Below are positions 7,281 to 15,331 of a DNA stretch of 15,786 nucleotides, in pieces. The translations under genes were made by a program, and so were the position numbers. Within the stretch, counting starts at the first letter, position 1; every line of letters starts with the position of its first letter. The notes under the pieces were generated by a model that did no database searches, was not told the DNA's origin, and worked only from the letters and a program-made list of their open reading frames with translations. This DNA comes from JAUVXY01 sp964392345 (GTDB lineage Bacteria > Actinomycetota > Humimicrobiia > Humimicrobiales > Humimicrobiaceae), in contig CAYMPQ010000040.1 in NCBI GenBank assembly GCA_964392345.1, forward strand, positions 1 through 15,786, read 5' to 3'.

Positions 7281-9545
7281 TTGCATCTAAAAAGTATGAC
7301 ACTTCGAGGTTTTAAATCCTTTGCAAATAAAAGCAAGCTGGTCTTTGAGCCGGGAATTTGCATAATTGTCGGTCCTAATGGCAGCGGTAAAAGCAATATT
7401 GCAGATGCTGTATCATGGGTCCTTGGCGAACAAAGCCCAAAAACCCTTCGCGGTGAATCTATGGGCGATATTATTTTTAGAAATAAAAAAGGGGAATTTG
7501 GTATAGCAGAAGTTTCATTAGTGTTTGACAATTCAGACAGGATGCTGCCGTTAGAATTTCAGGAAGTAAAAGTTACCAGGAGAGTATATTCCAAAGGTGG
7601 AAGTGAATACTTTATCAACTCTTCTCCCTGCAGATTATTTGATATACAGGAAATTATTTCTGACAGCGGAATAGGAAAAGGGCTCCATGTTATCATAAAT
7701 CAAGGCCAGATTAGTGAAATTGCTGTTCTGAAACCGCTGGACAGAAAAAATATTGTAGATGAACTGATCGGTATATCAAAACATAAAATTAGAAGAGACA
7801 AATCAAAGAGCAAACTGCTAAAAATTAATGAGAACATAAATAGAATAAGTGATCTGGTACAAGAAGTGAAAAGGATCATGGATCCGCTGAAAATAGAAGC
7901 TAAAAAAGCTCAGGGATATTACGATGTATCAAATGCACTAAAGAAAGAAGAAATATCCCTTTTTTTAACATACATAAATGATTTGAATTATAAGTGGGAC
8001 CTTGAAAATAAAGCTTATGGGAAATACAAATATGAACTTGAGGATGTCTCAAAAAAAATATCATCCGCAATAAAAGTAAAGAAAGAATATGAAAAACTTA
8101 TCTCCAGCAAAAAAGATGAATTTAACTGTTGGGAAGAAAAATTAGAGAATTTTAAGTCTAATGAAAACGCACTTGACAATATGAGTGCACTTGTCAAAAG
8201 CCAGAGAACAATGTTTGGCACTGTATACAATATGTTTGATTTAAAACTTTATAGAGACGAAGGAATAGAAAAAAGCTTAACAGGAAAGAGTGAAGGTAAC
8301 TTTTCTTCTGTAGTGCAAATTTTTTCAGACAGGATAAAAAAAATAGAGAAATTATTTAACAGGATCCTTGAAAAAATAAATACTGCTGCCATTGATAAAG
8401 CCATCATGCTTGATATAGATGGTGATGAAAATCTAATAAGGAAAGAACTGAATGAACTAAAAGAAATGGTTGGTAAATACAGGGTGAATAATAACATTAA
8501 TAAAAGCAAGACCAAAAATTTACCAAATAAAGACAGGGAAGACAAAATAAAATCTCTCTGCAAGGAAAATTTAGACAGGTCTGAACAACTATCCGGGATT
8601 TTAGAGAGAGTTTTTGTAATTTCAAAAGAAATTAAGAAGAGATTGTACCCGGAGTTTGAAAAAAAGAAAAATTCTGTTAAGGAAGAGTTAAGCAGGATAA
8701 ATGAGCTGGAAATTGATGTAAATAAGCTAAATATGTCTAAATCTAATTTAGAAAACAATTTATATAAAATTAATTTAAGAAAAGAGCAGATAAAGGAAAA
8801 AACTAAAGATTTAACTTTAAGAATTGTTGATGAGTATAATATATCGGTAGATTTTGCATTTAAAAATTATGAACCAGTTACTGATATAAAAAAATCAAGC
8901 GCAATTGTAAATAAATTAAAAAATGAGTTAAAAAAAATTGGCATTGTAAACCCAAATGCTATTTTGGAATATAGCAAGATAAAAGAAAGATTTGATTTTC
9001 TCTGGTCCCAAAAACAGGATTTAGATGAAAGTAAAAAAGGCTTGGAAGAGCTTATTACTAAAATCAACAAAGAGATTGAGGACTATTTTATTGAAAGGTT
9101 TGAAGCAATAAATAAAAATTTTAAATATTACTTTAAAACCTTATTCCCCGTTGGTGAAGGAGAGTTACAGCTCGTTAGTGACAGTAATGGGGGAGATAAT
9201 AACATAGGAGTAGACTTAAAGGTGGATATCGGCAACAGTAAATTTGTTCCGCTGTCTCTTCTTTCTGGCGGTGAAAAAACTTTAGTGTCTATAGCATTTT
9301 TATTTTCAATCTTTTCCACAAAGCCTTCGCCTTTTTATGTATTTGACGAGATAGACGCATCTTTAGATGACATAAATTTAAATAGATTTTTGTCTCTTGT
9401 GAAAAAGTTTTCAGGAAATAAACAAATAATAATGATAACCCACCAGAAGAAATCAATGGAAATCGCAGATACTATTTATGGTGTAGCAATGCAATCTGAC
9501 AGTATTTCAAAGATAATAGCCGAGAAGTTTAACAGTAAGAAATGA
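7281..9545 (+). CDS. smc: Shortened SMC chromosome-segregation ATPase, no recognisable hinge
   Basis: SMC proteins compact and segregate the chromosome as dimers with ScpA/ScpB. Both head halves are intact: the N-terminal LKSMTLRGFKSFA and Walker A GPNGSGKS (31-38), a Q-loop region (VIINQGQISEI), and at the C-terminus IGIVNPNAILEY (from 553), signature LSGGEK (661-666), Walker B FYVFDE (Asp689, Glu690), the D-loop and the MITHQKKSMEIAD switch. Bacterial SMCs are about 1,150-1,190 residues; this one is 754. Only about 380 residues separate the heads, almost all charged, Lys/Glu-rich coiled-coil sequence with a polar linker near 396-420 (Asn/Lys-rich). I find no glycine-rich hinge domain and no CxxC zinc hook. 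The reading frame is uninterrupted, so it is not an obvious pseudogene. The start is TTG 7281, chosen by the family N-terminus; AGG at 7272-7274 is a weak Shine-Dalgarno. It overlaps ftsY by ATGA. Confidence 0.88.
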   Translation: MHLKSMTLRGFKSFANKSKLVFEPGICIIVGPNGSGKSNIADAVSWVLGEQSPKTLRGESMGDIIFRNKKGEFGIAEVSLVFDNSDRMLPLEFQEVKVTRRVYSKGGSEYFINSSPCRLFDIQEIISDSGIGKGLHVIINQGQISEIAVLKPLDRKNIVDELIGISKHKIRRDKSKSKLLKINENINRISDLVQEVKRIMDPLKIEAKKAQGYYDVSNALKKEEISLFLTYINDLNYKWDLENKAYGKYKYELEDVSKKISSAIKVKKEYEKLISSKKDEFNCWEEKLENFKSNENALDNMSALVKSQRTMFGTVYNMFDLKLYRDEGIEKSLTGKSEGNFSSVVQIFSDRIKKIEKLFNRILEKINTAAIDKAIMLDIDGDENLIRKELNELKEMVGKYRVNNNINKSKTKNLPNKDREDKIKSLCKENLDRSEQLSGILERVFVISKEIKKRLYPEFEKKKNSVKEELSRINELEIDVNKLNMSKSNLENNLYKINLRKEQIKEKTKDLTLRIVDEYNISVDFAFKNYEPVTDIKKSSAIVNKLKNELKKIGIVNPNAILEYSKIKERFDFLWSQKQDLDESKKGLEELITKINKEIEDYFIERFEAINKNFKYYFKTLFPVGEGELQLVSDSNGGDNNIGVDLKVDIGNSKFVPLSLLSGGEKTLVSIAFLFSIFSTKPSPFYVFDEIDASLDDINLNRFLSLVKKFSGNKQIIMITHQKKSMEIADTIYGVAMQSDSISKIIAEKFNSKK

Positions 9546-10414
9546 AAAAGTTAATTAAAAACTTAAATTATTTATGGAATAAATTTAAAAAAAACAATAT
9601 TCAGTTCTGGGATAGTTTAGAAGAACAATTAATATTGAATGATGTTAGTGCAAGTACGACTAAAAGAATTTTAGGTAAAGTGAAAAATTATGTGTACAGA
9701 GAGAGCATTGATGATATAGAGATTATCAAGGATCTGCTGAAAAAGCAGATTATGGAAATTTTAGATGGCAAAAACAAAGCTATATTAAGCACTTCTAAAA
9801 CACCGCCATCTGTATTTTTAATTGTCGGCATAAATGGTGTAGGAAAAACAAGTGCTATAGCAAAAATGGCCAAGCTGTTTTGCGATAGTGGTGAGAAGGT
9901 ACTTATTGCAGCTGCAGATACTTACAGGGCAGCTGCCGTAGAGCAAATCAAGCATTACACAGATAAGCTGGGACTGGAGCTTGTATATCACCAGAGGTTT
10001 TCTGATCCGGGAGCAGTTGTTTATGATAGTATCAAAAAGGCAATAACAAAGAAATTTGATAAAGTAATAATTGACACTGCAGGCAGAATGCAGACTTCAC
10101 ATAACTTAATGGAAGAACTTAAAAAAATTAAAAGAGTTGTAAATAAGAACCTAAACAGGGACCCGGATGAAATTTTAGTGGTAATAGATTCTACAACCGG
10201 GCAGAATGCAAAATTTCAGGCTGAGACATTTAATAATGCCCTTGGTTTAACCGGTATCATACTTACAAAAACTGACGGTACCTCAAAGGGCGGAATAGTT
10301 CTTACCATAAAAAATGATTTAGGCATACCAATAAAGATGATAACGAATGGAGAAAAGCTGGATGATATTCACTATTTTGATTCTAAAAAATTTGCAGAAA
10401 CAATGTTATCATGA
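9542..10414 (+). CDS. ftsY: Signal recognition particle receptor FtsY
   Basis: FtsY is the membrane-associated GTPase that receives the SRP-ribosome complex and delivers it to the Sec translocon. This is a minimal 290-residue NG-domain form with no long acidic A domain. The N-terminus is a basic, amphipathic-looking stretch (MKKLIKNLNYLWNKFKK) that could contact lipids. The N domain runs to about residue 85. The GTPase motifs are GINGVGKT (96-103), DTYRAAAVEQ, DTAGRM (178-183) and TKTDGTSKGG (from 242). The usual GKTTT is GKTSA here. Its start overlaps the smc stop (ATGA), so it is probably translated by coupling. Its partner ffh lies directly downstream. Confidence 0.96.
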   Translation: MKKLIKNLNYLWNKFKKNNIQFWDSLEEQLILNDVSASTTKRILGKVKNYVYRESIDDIEIIKDLLKKQIMEILDGKNKAILSTSKTPPSVFLIVGINGVGKTSAIAKMAKLFCDSGEKVLIAAADTYRAAAVEQIKHYTDKLGLELVYHQRFSDPGAVVYDSIKKAITKKFDKVIIDTAGRMQTSHNLMEELKKIKRVVNKNLNRDPDEILVVIDSTTGQNAKFQAETFNNALGLTGIILTKTDGTSKGGIVLTIKNDLGIPIKMITNGEKLDDIHYFDSKKFAETMLS

Positions 10415-10449
10415 GTTTAAATTTATGATATGAAAAGAGGCCAATGCAG

Positions 10450-11784
10450 ATGTTTGAGTTTTTAACTTCAAAGTTTGAAGACTTGTTTTACAGAATTAGG
10501 AATAAGGGCAAATTAAGTAAGGATGACTTAGATAGCTCATTGAAAGAAATAAAATTAGCTTTGCTTGAGGCAGATGTTAATTTTAAAGTAGTAAAAGAGT
10601 TTTTAGAAAATGTAAAGCAAAAGGCTGTTGGCAGAAATATACTTGAAAGCATAACGCCGTTTCAACAGATTGTTAAAATAGTAAATGAAGAATTGATAAA
10701 TATGCTGGGTGCCACCGGAAGCAGTAAAATTAGTTTTGCACCAAAAACAGCTACCATTATAATGATGGTTGGCCTGCAGGGTTCCGGGAAGACAACAGCG
10801 GTAGTTAAATTGGCAAATCTTATTAAAAATGAATACAAGAAGAAAGTTTCAATTATAGCTTCAGACATATATAGACCTGCTGCGGTGCCACAGTTAAGGG
10901 ATATGGCAAAAAAAATAGATGTAGATGTTTTTTTTGAGGAAAATTCTGATCCTGTCTCAATTTCATGCAATGGAGTGAAAACTTTTAGAAAGTCAGGAAG
11001 CGATGTAATTATAATTGATACTGCAGGCAGGCTTCACATTGACAAGATTATGATGGATGAATTAGTAAATACCCGTAAAAGAGTTAAGCCGCATCAGATT
11101 TTTTTAGTGCTTGATGCCATGACAGGGCAAGATGCAGTAAATATTGCTTCACAATTTAATTTGAAAATTGAATATGATGGAATCATCTTAACTAAACTGG
11201 ACAGCGATGCAAGAGGTGGCGCTGTTCTATCTACATATTATGCTACAAAGAAGCCTGTAAGGTTCATATCAACAGGTGAAAAAATTGAGGATTTTGGCAT
11301 TTTTTATCCTGATAGAATGGCTTCCAGAATTTTAGGAATGGGAGATATTCTAACATTAGTTGAAAAAGCTGAGAAAGTCATCGATAAGCGTAAAGCAGAG
11401 GAAATAGAAGAAAAGATTTACAGGAGTGAATTAAATTTTGAAGATTTTATTAGTCAGTTGAAGCAAGTAAAAAAGATTGGCTCAATAGAAAAGGTTTTTT
11501 CCATGATGCCAATAATGAATAAGAACAAAATATTTAGAAATTTGAATTTGGATGATTCGATGCTGGACAAGATAGAGGCAATTATTAATTCTATGACTTT
11601 AGAAGAAAGAAGGAAACCGAACATCATTGACGGAAGCAGGAAAAGAAGAATAGCAAGCGGAAGCGGGACATCAACTGGAGAGGTAAACAGACTTTTAAAA
11701 CAATTTGCTAAAACTAAGCAAATGATGAAACAATTTAAGAACTTTGGCAATAAACCTGGTTTTCCTTTTGGAAAACTTAATTGA
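10450..11784 (+). CDS. ffh: Signal recognition particle protein Ffh (SRP54)
   Basis: Ffh binds signal sequences and 4.5S/6S RNA and pairs its GTPase with FtsY. The N domain is at about 1-85. The G domain has GLQGSGKT (108-115), DIYRPAAVPQ, DTAGRL (from 190) and TKLDSDARGGA (from 248). The methionine-containing M domain from about 300 includes the RNA-binding RRIASGSG segment near 399-406 and a Met/Lys/Gln-rich tail. The length is 444 residues, normal for the family. An ATG at 10444 is also in frame. I prefer 10450 because AGAGG at 10436-10440 is 9 bases from it but only 3 from 10444, and because the family usually starts Met-Phe-Glu. The SRP RNA gene is not in this window. Confidence 0.96.
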   Translation: MFEFLTSKFEDLFYRIRNKGKLSKDDLDSSLKEIKLALLEADVNFKVVKEFLENVKQKAVGRNILESITPFQQIVKIVNEELINMLGATGSSKISFAPKTATIIMMVGLQGSGKTTAVVKLANLIKNEYKKKVSIIASDIYRPAAVPQLRDMAKKIDVDVFFEENSDPVSISCNGVKTFRKSGSDVIIIDTAGRLHIDKIMMDELVNTRKRVKPHQIFLVLDAMTGQDAVNIASQFNLKIEYDGIILTKLDSDARGGAVLSTYYATKKPVRFISTGEKIEDFGIFYPDRMASRILGMGDILTLVEKAEKVIDKRKAEEIEEKIYRSELNFEDFISQLKQVKKIGSIEKVFSMMPIMNKNKIFRNLNLDDSMLDKIEAIINSMTLEERRKPNIIDGSRKRRIASGSGTSTGEVNRLLKQFAKTKQMMKQFKNFGNKPGFPFGKLN

Positions 11785-11793
11785 AAAAATATT

Positions 11794-11821
11794 TTGCAAG
11801 TTCTTAAGAAAAATATATAAT
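11794..11821 (+). promoter_or_regulatory. Candidate promoter for the rpsP operon
   Basis: TTGCAA (11794-11799), a 16-base spacer and a perfect TATAAT (11816-11821) lie in the 82-base gap between ffh and rpsP. Transcription would begin near 11828, leaving a leader of about 40 bases with the GGAGG Shine-Dalgarno at 11855-11859. It would let rpsP-khpA-rimM-trmD-rplS be transcribed separately from the upstream genes. Confidence 0.55.
11801..11810. repeat. Perfect 10-base palindrome in the rpsP promoter spacer
   Basis: TTCTTAAGAA is an exact inverted repeat placed between the -35 and -10 elements of the candidate rpsP promoter. The symmetry does not extend further outwards. The position suits an operator, but a 10-base palindrome can occur by chance in AT-rich DNA. 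Confidence 0.35.
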
Positions 11822-11866
11822 AAGTAGTCTGAAAGTAATTAGTAAGCAGAATCTGGAGGTTTTGTA

Positions 11867-12124
11867 TTGAGTGTAAAAATCAGGTTGACAAGGGTAGGAT
11901 CAAAAAAGAAGCCATTTTATAGAATTGTAGTGGCTGATAGCAGATCACCAAGAGATGGAAGGTTCATTGAAAAAATAGGTACGTATGATCCAAAATTAGA
12001 GCCTTCAAAGATAGAAATTGATGAAGACAAAGCTGTAGAATGGATTAAAAAAGGAGCTAAACCTACAGATGCGGTTCAAAAAATTTTTGAGAATGTAGAC
12101 CTAAAGGGTAGTTATAACAAATAA
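11867..12124 (+). CDS. rpsP: 30S ribosomal protein S16
   Basis: S16 is an early-assembling protein of the small ribosomal subunit. The conserved N-terminus VKIRLTRVGSKKKPFYRIVV, then SPRDGRFIEKIGTYDP and the AVEWIKKGAKPTDAV segment, identify it clearly. It is 85 residues long. The start is TTG 11867, seven bases after a strong GGAGG (11855-11859). It heads the rpsP-khpA-rimM-trmD-rplS group, the standard order in Gram-positive-type bacteria. Confidence 0.97.
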   Translation: MSVKIRLTRVGSKKKPFYRIVVADSRSPRDGRFIEKIGTYDPKLEPSKIEIDEDKAVEWIKKGAKPTDAVQKIFENVDLKGSYNK

Positions 12125-12138
12125 AACTGGAGGTAAAT

Positions 12139-12381
12139 GTGAAAGAACTACTGGAGTATATGGTAAAAGAGCTGGTTGATAACCCAGACGATGTAAAAAT
12201 TACCGAGGAAGATGAAGATGACAAAACAGTAATCTTCAAGCTGAGTGTAGCAGAGGATGATTTAGGCAAGGTAATAGGGAAAAAGGGAAGAACAGCCAAC
12301 TCTTTAAGAATTATTATGAGAGCTGCATCTGCAAAAAGAGGAAAGTCTTCAATAGTTAAGATTTTGGACGATAGTACCTAA
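12139..12381 (+). CDS. khpA: KH-domain RNA-binding protein KhpA
   Basis: An 80-residue, single type II KH domain protein of the KhpA (YlqC) family, which binds RNA and in Streptococcus works with KhpB (Jag/EloR) in control of cell elongation. The KH signature GKVIGKKGRTANSLR is visible, with the GKKG loop at residues 47-50. The start is GTG 12139 after GGAGG (12129-12133). An ATG two bases upstream is out of frame and stops at once. It lies between rpsP and rimM, its usual position. Confidence 0.95.
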   Translation: MKELLEYMVKELVDNPDDVKITEEDEDDKTVIFKLSVAEDDLGKVIGKKGRTANSLRIIMRAASAKRGKSSIVKILDDST

Positions 12382-12426
12382 TTATATTATTTTATATATA
12401 ATAATTGATTCTGCAGGCATAATCTT

Positions 12427-12981
12427 ATGGCTCTCAAGAGCTTAAAAGTACGCTTAATTGGGATAATTGGTAAGCCGCATGGTGTAAAGGGTGAACTTAC
12501 AGCAAGGTTGCTTACTGATTATCCCAAATCTATTAAAAAGGGAGATTTTCTCTTTTTGGATGAAAAATGTACTAAAAGAGTAAAAATAGAAAATATCAAC
12601 ATAAGCGGATTTAAGGGTTACAGCAGGGCAGTATTTAAATTTGAGGGTATTGACAACAGAGATAAAGCTGAAGAATTAAGGGAGACGCCTCTTTATAGAA
12701 GCGCAAAGACTGCACCAAAGCTTAAGACAGGTGAATTTTGGGTGGACGATATTGTGACTTGCAAGGTTTACAGCAGGGATAGTGGTTTTATTGGTACAGT
12801 TGTTGAGGTTTTAAAATATACTTCAAATGATAATTTAGTTATAAAAAAAGGAGACAAAAGCATCAATATAAGAGGAGTGAAGGAAGATGTTTTTTTAGTG
12901 CCTTTTATAGAAAGCTATATTGAAAAAGTGGATACAAAAGATAAGAAAATTGTGTTAAAGAGAATTCCTGAATATATTTAA
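12427..12981 (+). CDS. rimM: Ribosome maturation factor RimM
   Basis: RimM binds S19 and the 16S rRNA head domain and assists 30S maturation. The N-terminal RimM domain starts with IGIIGKPHGVKGELTARLLTD, the family hallmark; a C-terminal PRC-barrel follows from about residue 97 (GEFWVDDIVTCKV) and ends near VPFIESYIEKVDTKDKKIV. The length of 184 residues is normal. ATG 12427 has only a weak AGG at 12415-12417 before it. The 45-base gap upstream is almost purely A and T. Confidence 0.95.
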   Translation: MALKSLKVRLIGIIGKPHGVKGELTARLLTDYPKSIKKGDFLFLDEKCTKRVKIENINISGFKGYSRAVFKFEGIDNRDKAEELRETPLYRSAKTAPKLKTGEFWVDDIVTCKVYSRDSGFIGTVVEVLKYTSNDNLVIKKGDKSINIRGVKEDVFLVPFIESYIEKVDTKDKKIVLKRIPEYI

Positions 12982-13012
12982 CTATAATTTATTTAAACAT
13001 ATTATTACCAAG

Positions 13013-13714
13013 ATGCTAACAATAGATATAATTACTATTTTTCCAAAAATATTTGAAAATGTAATTGAATTTGGAGTGATAAAAGAAGCTTTCAGCAATA
13101 ATCTCTGCAGACTTAATATCTACAATTTAAGAGATTTTACGCTGGATAAACATAAAAAAGTTGATGACAGGCCATATGGCGGAGGACCCGGGATGATAAT
13201 GACCGCGCAACCAATATATGATGCAGTTACGTTTATTAAGAGTAAAAATAAGGTTGCAGACAAAGAAGGTCAAAAAGTATTACTGCTTTCGCCAAAGGGT
13301 GAAAGATTAACGCAGGCTAAGTTAAAGTATCTATCCGGACTTAAAAATATTATAATTATTTGCGGCAGATACGAAGGCATTGATGAGAGAGTCACAGAAT
13401 TGGTAGTAGACGAGGAACTTTCAATTGGTGACTATGTTCTAACAGGAGGGGAAATCCCGGCAATGGTTATCATAGATGGCATCTTAAGGCTTTTACCCGG
13501 TGTTGTAGGAAAGTCTGAATCTCTTGAATGCGAATCTTTTGAAAATAATTTGCTGGATCATCCTCAGTACACACGGCCACCAATTTTTAAAGGATTAAAG
13601 GTGCCCGATGTACTTTTAAGCGGAAATCATGTAAATATTGAAAAATGGAGGAAAAAGAAGTCTTTAGATCTGACCAAAGAGAGAAAGCCAGATTTATTTG
13701 ACAAAAAGATTTAA
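13013..13714 (+). CDS. trmD: tRNA (guanine-37-N1)-methyltransferase TrmD
   Basis: TrmD methylates G37 next to the anticodon with SAM and prevents +1 frameshifting. It is a trefoil-knot (SPOUT) enzyme acting as a dimer. Landmarks are RPYGGGPGMIM (53-63), the knot segments ICGRYEGIDERV (about 116-127) and SIGDYVLTGGE (137-147), and LLDHPQYTRP, whose Asp182 matches the catalytic aspartate of the family. The C-terminal GNHVNIEKWR helix is complete. The length of 233 residues is normal. ATG 13013 matches the family start but has no Shine-Dalgarno site; the rimM stop lies 31 bases upstream. Confidence 0.97.
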   Translation: MLTIDIITIFPKIFENVIEFGVIKEAFSNNLCRLNIYNLRDFTLDKHKKVDDRPYGGGPGMIMTAQPIYDAVTFIKSKNKVADKEGQKVLLLSPKGERLTQAKLKYLSGLKNIIIICGRYEGIDERVTELVVDEELSIGDYVLTGGEIPAMVIIDGILRLLPGVVGKSESLECESFENNLLDHPQYTRPPIFKGLKVPDVLLSGNHVNIEKWRKKKSLDLTKERKPDLFDKKI

Positions 13715-13783
13715 ATTCATTATATTTGTTTGGTTTAATTGGGAATAAAAGTGTTAAAAATAAAGAACAATCTGGAGTAGAAA

Positions 13784-14137
13784 ATGAATAAATTAAGCAA
13801 AATAGAAAGTAAGTATTTAAAGGAAGATATACCTGATTTTAAACCTGGTGATACAGTAAGAGTAAATGTAAGAATCAAGGAAGAAAATAAAGAGAGGACA
13901 CAATCTTTTGAGGGTATAGTAATAAAAAGGCAGAGTTCCGGCATTGGTGAGAATTTTACAGTAAGAAAAATTTCCTTTAATGTTGGAGTTGAAAGAACTT
14001 TTTTTACAAACTCTCCTATTATTAAATCAATAGAAAAAGTTAACACTGGTATTGTAAGAAGGTCCAAGCTTTACTACCTCAGGGATAAAGTAGGGAAAAA
14101 AGCAAGAGTTAAATATAAAGAATATATTAAAGAGTGA
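13784..14137 (+). CDS. rplS: 50S ribosomal protein L19
   Basis: L19 sits at the 30S-50S interface. The protein has the typical opening with FKPGDTVRVNVRIKEENKERTQ, then FEGIVIKRQSSGIGENFTVRK, and a C-terminus ending RRSKLYYLRDKVGKKARVKY. It is 117 residues, normal length. GGAG at 13774-13777 is 6 bases before the ATG. The 69-base gap after trmD holds no clear promoter or terminator. Confidence 0.97.
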   Translation: MNKLSKIESKYLKEDIPDFKPGDTVRVNVRIKEENKERTQSFEGIVIKRQSSGIGENFTVRKISFNVGVERTFFTNSPIIKSIEKVNTGIVRRSKLYYLRDKVGKKARVKYKEYIKE

Positions 14138-14159
14138 ACGACCTAAATTATTTGTATTG

Positions 14160-14699
14160 ATGTCTTCTAAGAAAGAAAAGATCTTCAAAGAAATTTTAAG
14201 CTACCTGCTTGTTATAATGGGAGCTGCTGCCTTTGCAATATCTGTCAGGGTATTTATTTTTGAGCCTTTCATTGTTCCAACACCTTCTATGGTCCCCACG
14301 CTCCAGGTTAGCGATAAAGTCATTGTAAATAAATTAGCCTTTAAGATAAAGCCTATAAAAAGAGGGGATATAGTTGTGTTCCATTCTTCTATTGGAAAAG
14401 ATTTGGTAAAAAGAGCCATAGCTTTGGAAGGTGATGAAATTACTTTAACAGACAGCGGCGATGTTTACATCAATGGCGAAAAAATTAACGAAGAGTATGT
14501 ATTGAAGGATTATAACATTTCTTACGAGAACGAAACGGTAGTTGTAGAAAAAGGCAAAGTATTTGTAATGGGCGATAATAGAAACAATAGCTATGACAGC
14601 AGGTATATTGGCAGCATTTCCAAAGAGGATGTATTTGGAGAAGTGGTTTTTATTTATCTGCCGCTGACAAGATTTGGAAGAGTTAACAGTAAGATATGA
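14160..14699 (+). CDS. lepB: Signal peptidase I
   Basis: LepB removes signal peptides from secreted proteins at the outer face of the cytoplasmic membrane. One membrane segment spans about residues 11-33. The catalytic Ser43 lies in PTPSMVPTL and the catalytic Lys84 in LVKRAIALEGD. The GDNRNNSYDSR box follows at about 136-146. The protein is 179 residues, the compact single-anchor form of Gram-positive-type bacteria. A TTG at 14157 immediately precedes ATG 14160; I chose the ATG because neither has a Shine-Dalgarno site. The stop overlaps the rnhB start by ATGA. Position after rplS is standard. Confidence 0.96.
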   Translation: MSSKKEKIFKEILSYLLVIMGAAAFAISVRVFIFEPFIVPTPSMVPTLQVSDKVIVNKLAFKIKPIKRGDIVVFHSSIGKDLVKRAIALEGDEITLTDSGDVYINGEKINEEYVLKDYNISYENETVVVEKGKVFVMGDNRNNSYDSRYIGSISKEDVFGEVVFIYLPLTRFGRVNSKI

Positions 14700-15331
14700 A
14701 ATTTGAAGAGATTAAGAGATTAATAAATTTATGCAAATACGAAGATGATTTATTTTTAAGCGGATACAGGAATATAGCCGGTGTTGATGAGGTTGGAAGG
14801 GGTTCCCTTGCTGGTCCCCTGCTGGCAGCAGCGGTTATTCTTGACAGGGAAAATTTAATGATAGAGGGTTTGAATGATTCCAAAAAAATAAGCATAAAAA
14901 AAAGAGAATGTATCTATAAAAAAATAATAAACAGCTGTGTAAGCTGGTCTGTAGCAAAAGTTTCTTCTCAAAAAATTGATAAAATATCAATAAATGATGC
15001 CAATATTCTGGCAGTAAAGAGAGCGGCCAACAAATTAAAAGTAAAACCTGACGTCGTGCTTGTAGATTATATTTGTGTTGATTTGGATACTGAAGTGCTG
15101 CCAATAGTAAATGGCGATGAACTAAGTGCGTCAATAGCAGCAGCCTCTATTGTAGCAAAGGTAACAAGAGACAAAATTATGGTAGAGTTGTCAAAATACT
15201 ATCCCGAGTATGGTTTTGAACGCAACAAGGGATATGGCACAAAGGAGCATCTGGAGGCCCTCAGGATTTACGGACCTTCTGCAGTACACAGGCTGTCTTT
15301 TAATGGGGTTGTTACAGATTCAAAAAAATGA
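14696..15331 (+). CDS. rnhB: Ribonuclease HII
   Basis: RNase HII cuts RNA in RNA-DNA hybrids and single ribonucleotides embedded in DNA. The N-terminal metal-binding motif AGVDEVGRGSLAGP provides Asp31 and Glu32. Further acidic residues are Asp124 in VVLVDY and Asp159 at the end of SIVAKVTRD; NDSKKIS is also a family motif. The 211-residue length is usual. It overlaps lepB upstream and yraN downstream by ATGA, so the three genes are probably translated as a coupled unit. Confidence 0.96.
   Translation: MKFEEIKRLINLCKYEDDLFLSGYRNIAGVDEVGRGSLAGPLLAAAVILDRENLMIEGLNDSKKISIKKRECIYKKIINSCVSWSVAKVSSQKIDKISINDANILAVKRAANKLKVKPDVVLVDYICVDLDTEVLPIVNGDELSASIAAASIVAKVTRDKIMVELSKYYPEYGFERNKGYGTKEHLEALRIYGPSAVHRLSFNGVVTDSKK

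Noticed and set aside
8249..8758. 169-codon open frame on the minus strand inside smc
   Set aside because: It is the antisense shadow of a Lys/Glu-rich coiled-coil region; the predicted protein is Ser/Phe/Leu-rich low-complexity sequence with no motifs. Other minus-strand frames across the window have the same character.
12379..12406. A/T-only imperfect inverted repeat between khpA and rimM
   Set aside because: The arms pair only partly and have no G-C pairs, so it is not a credible terminator or attenuator.
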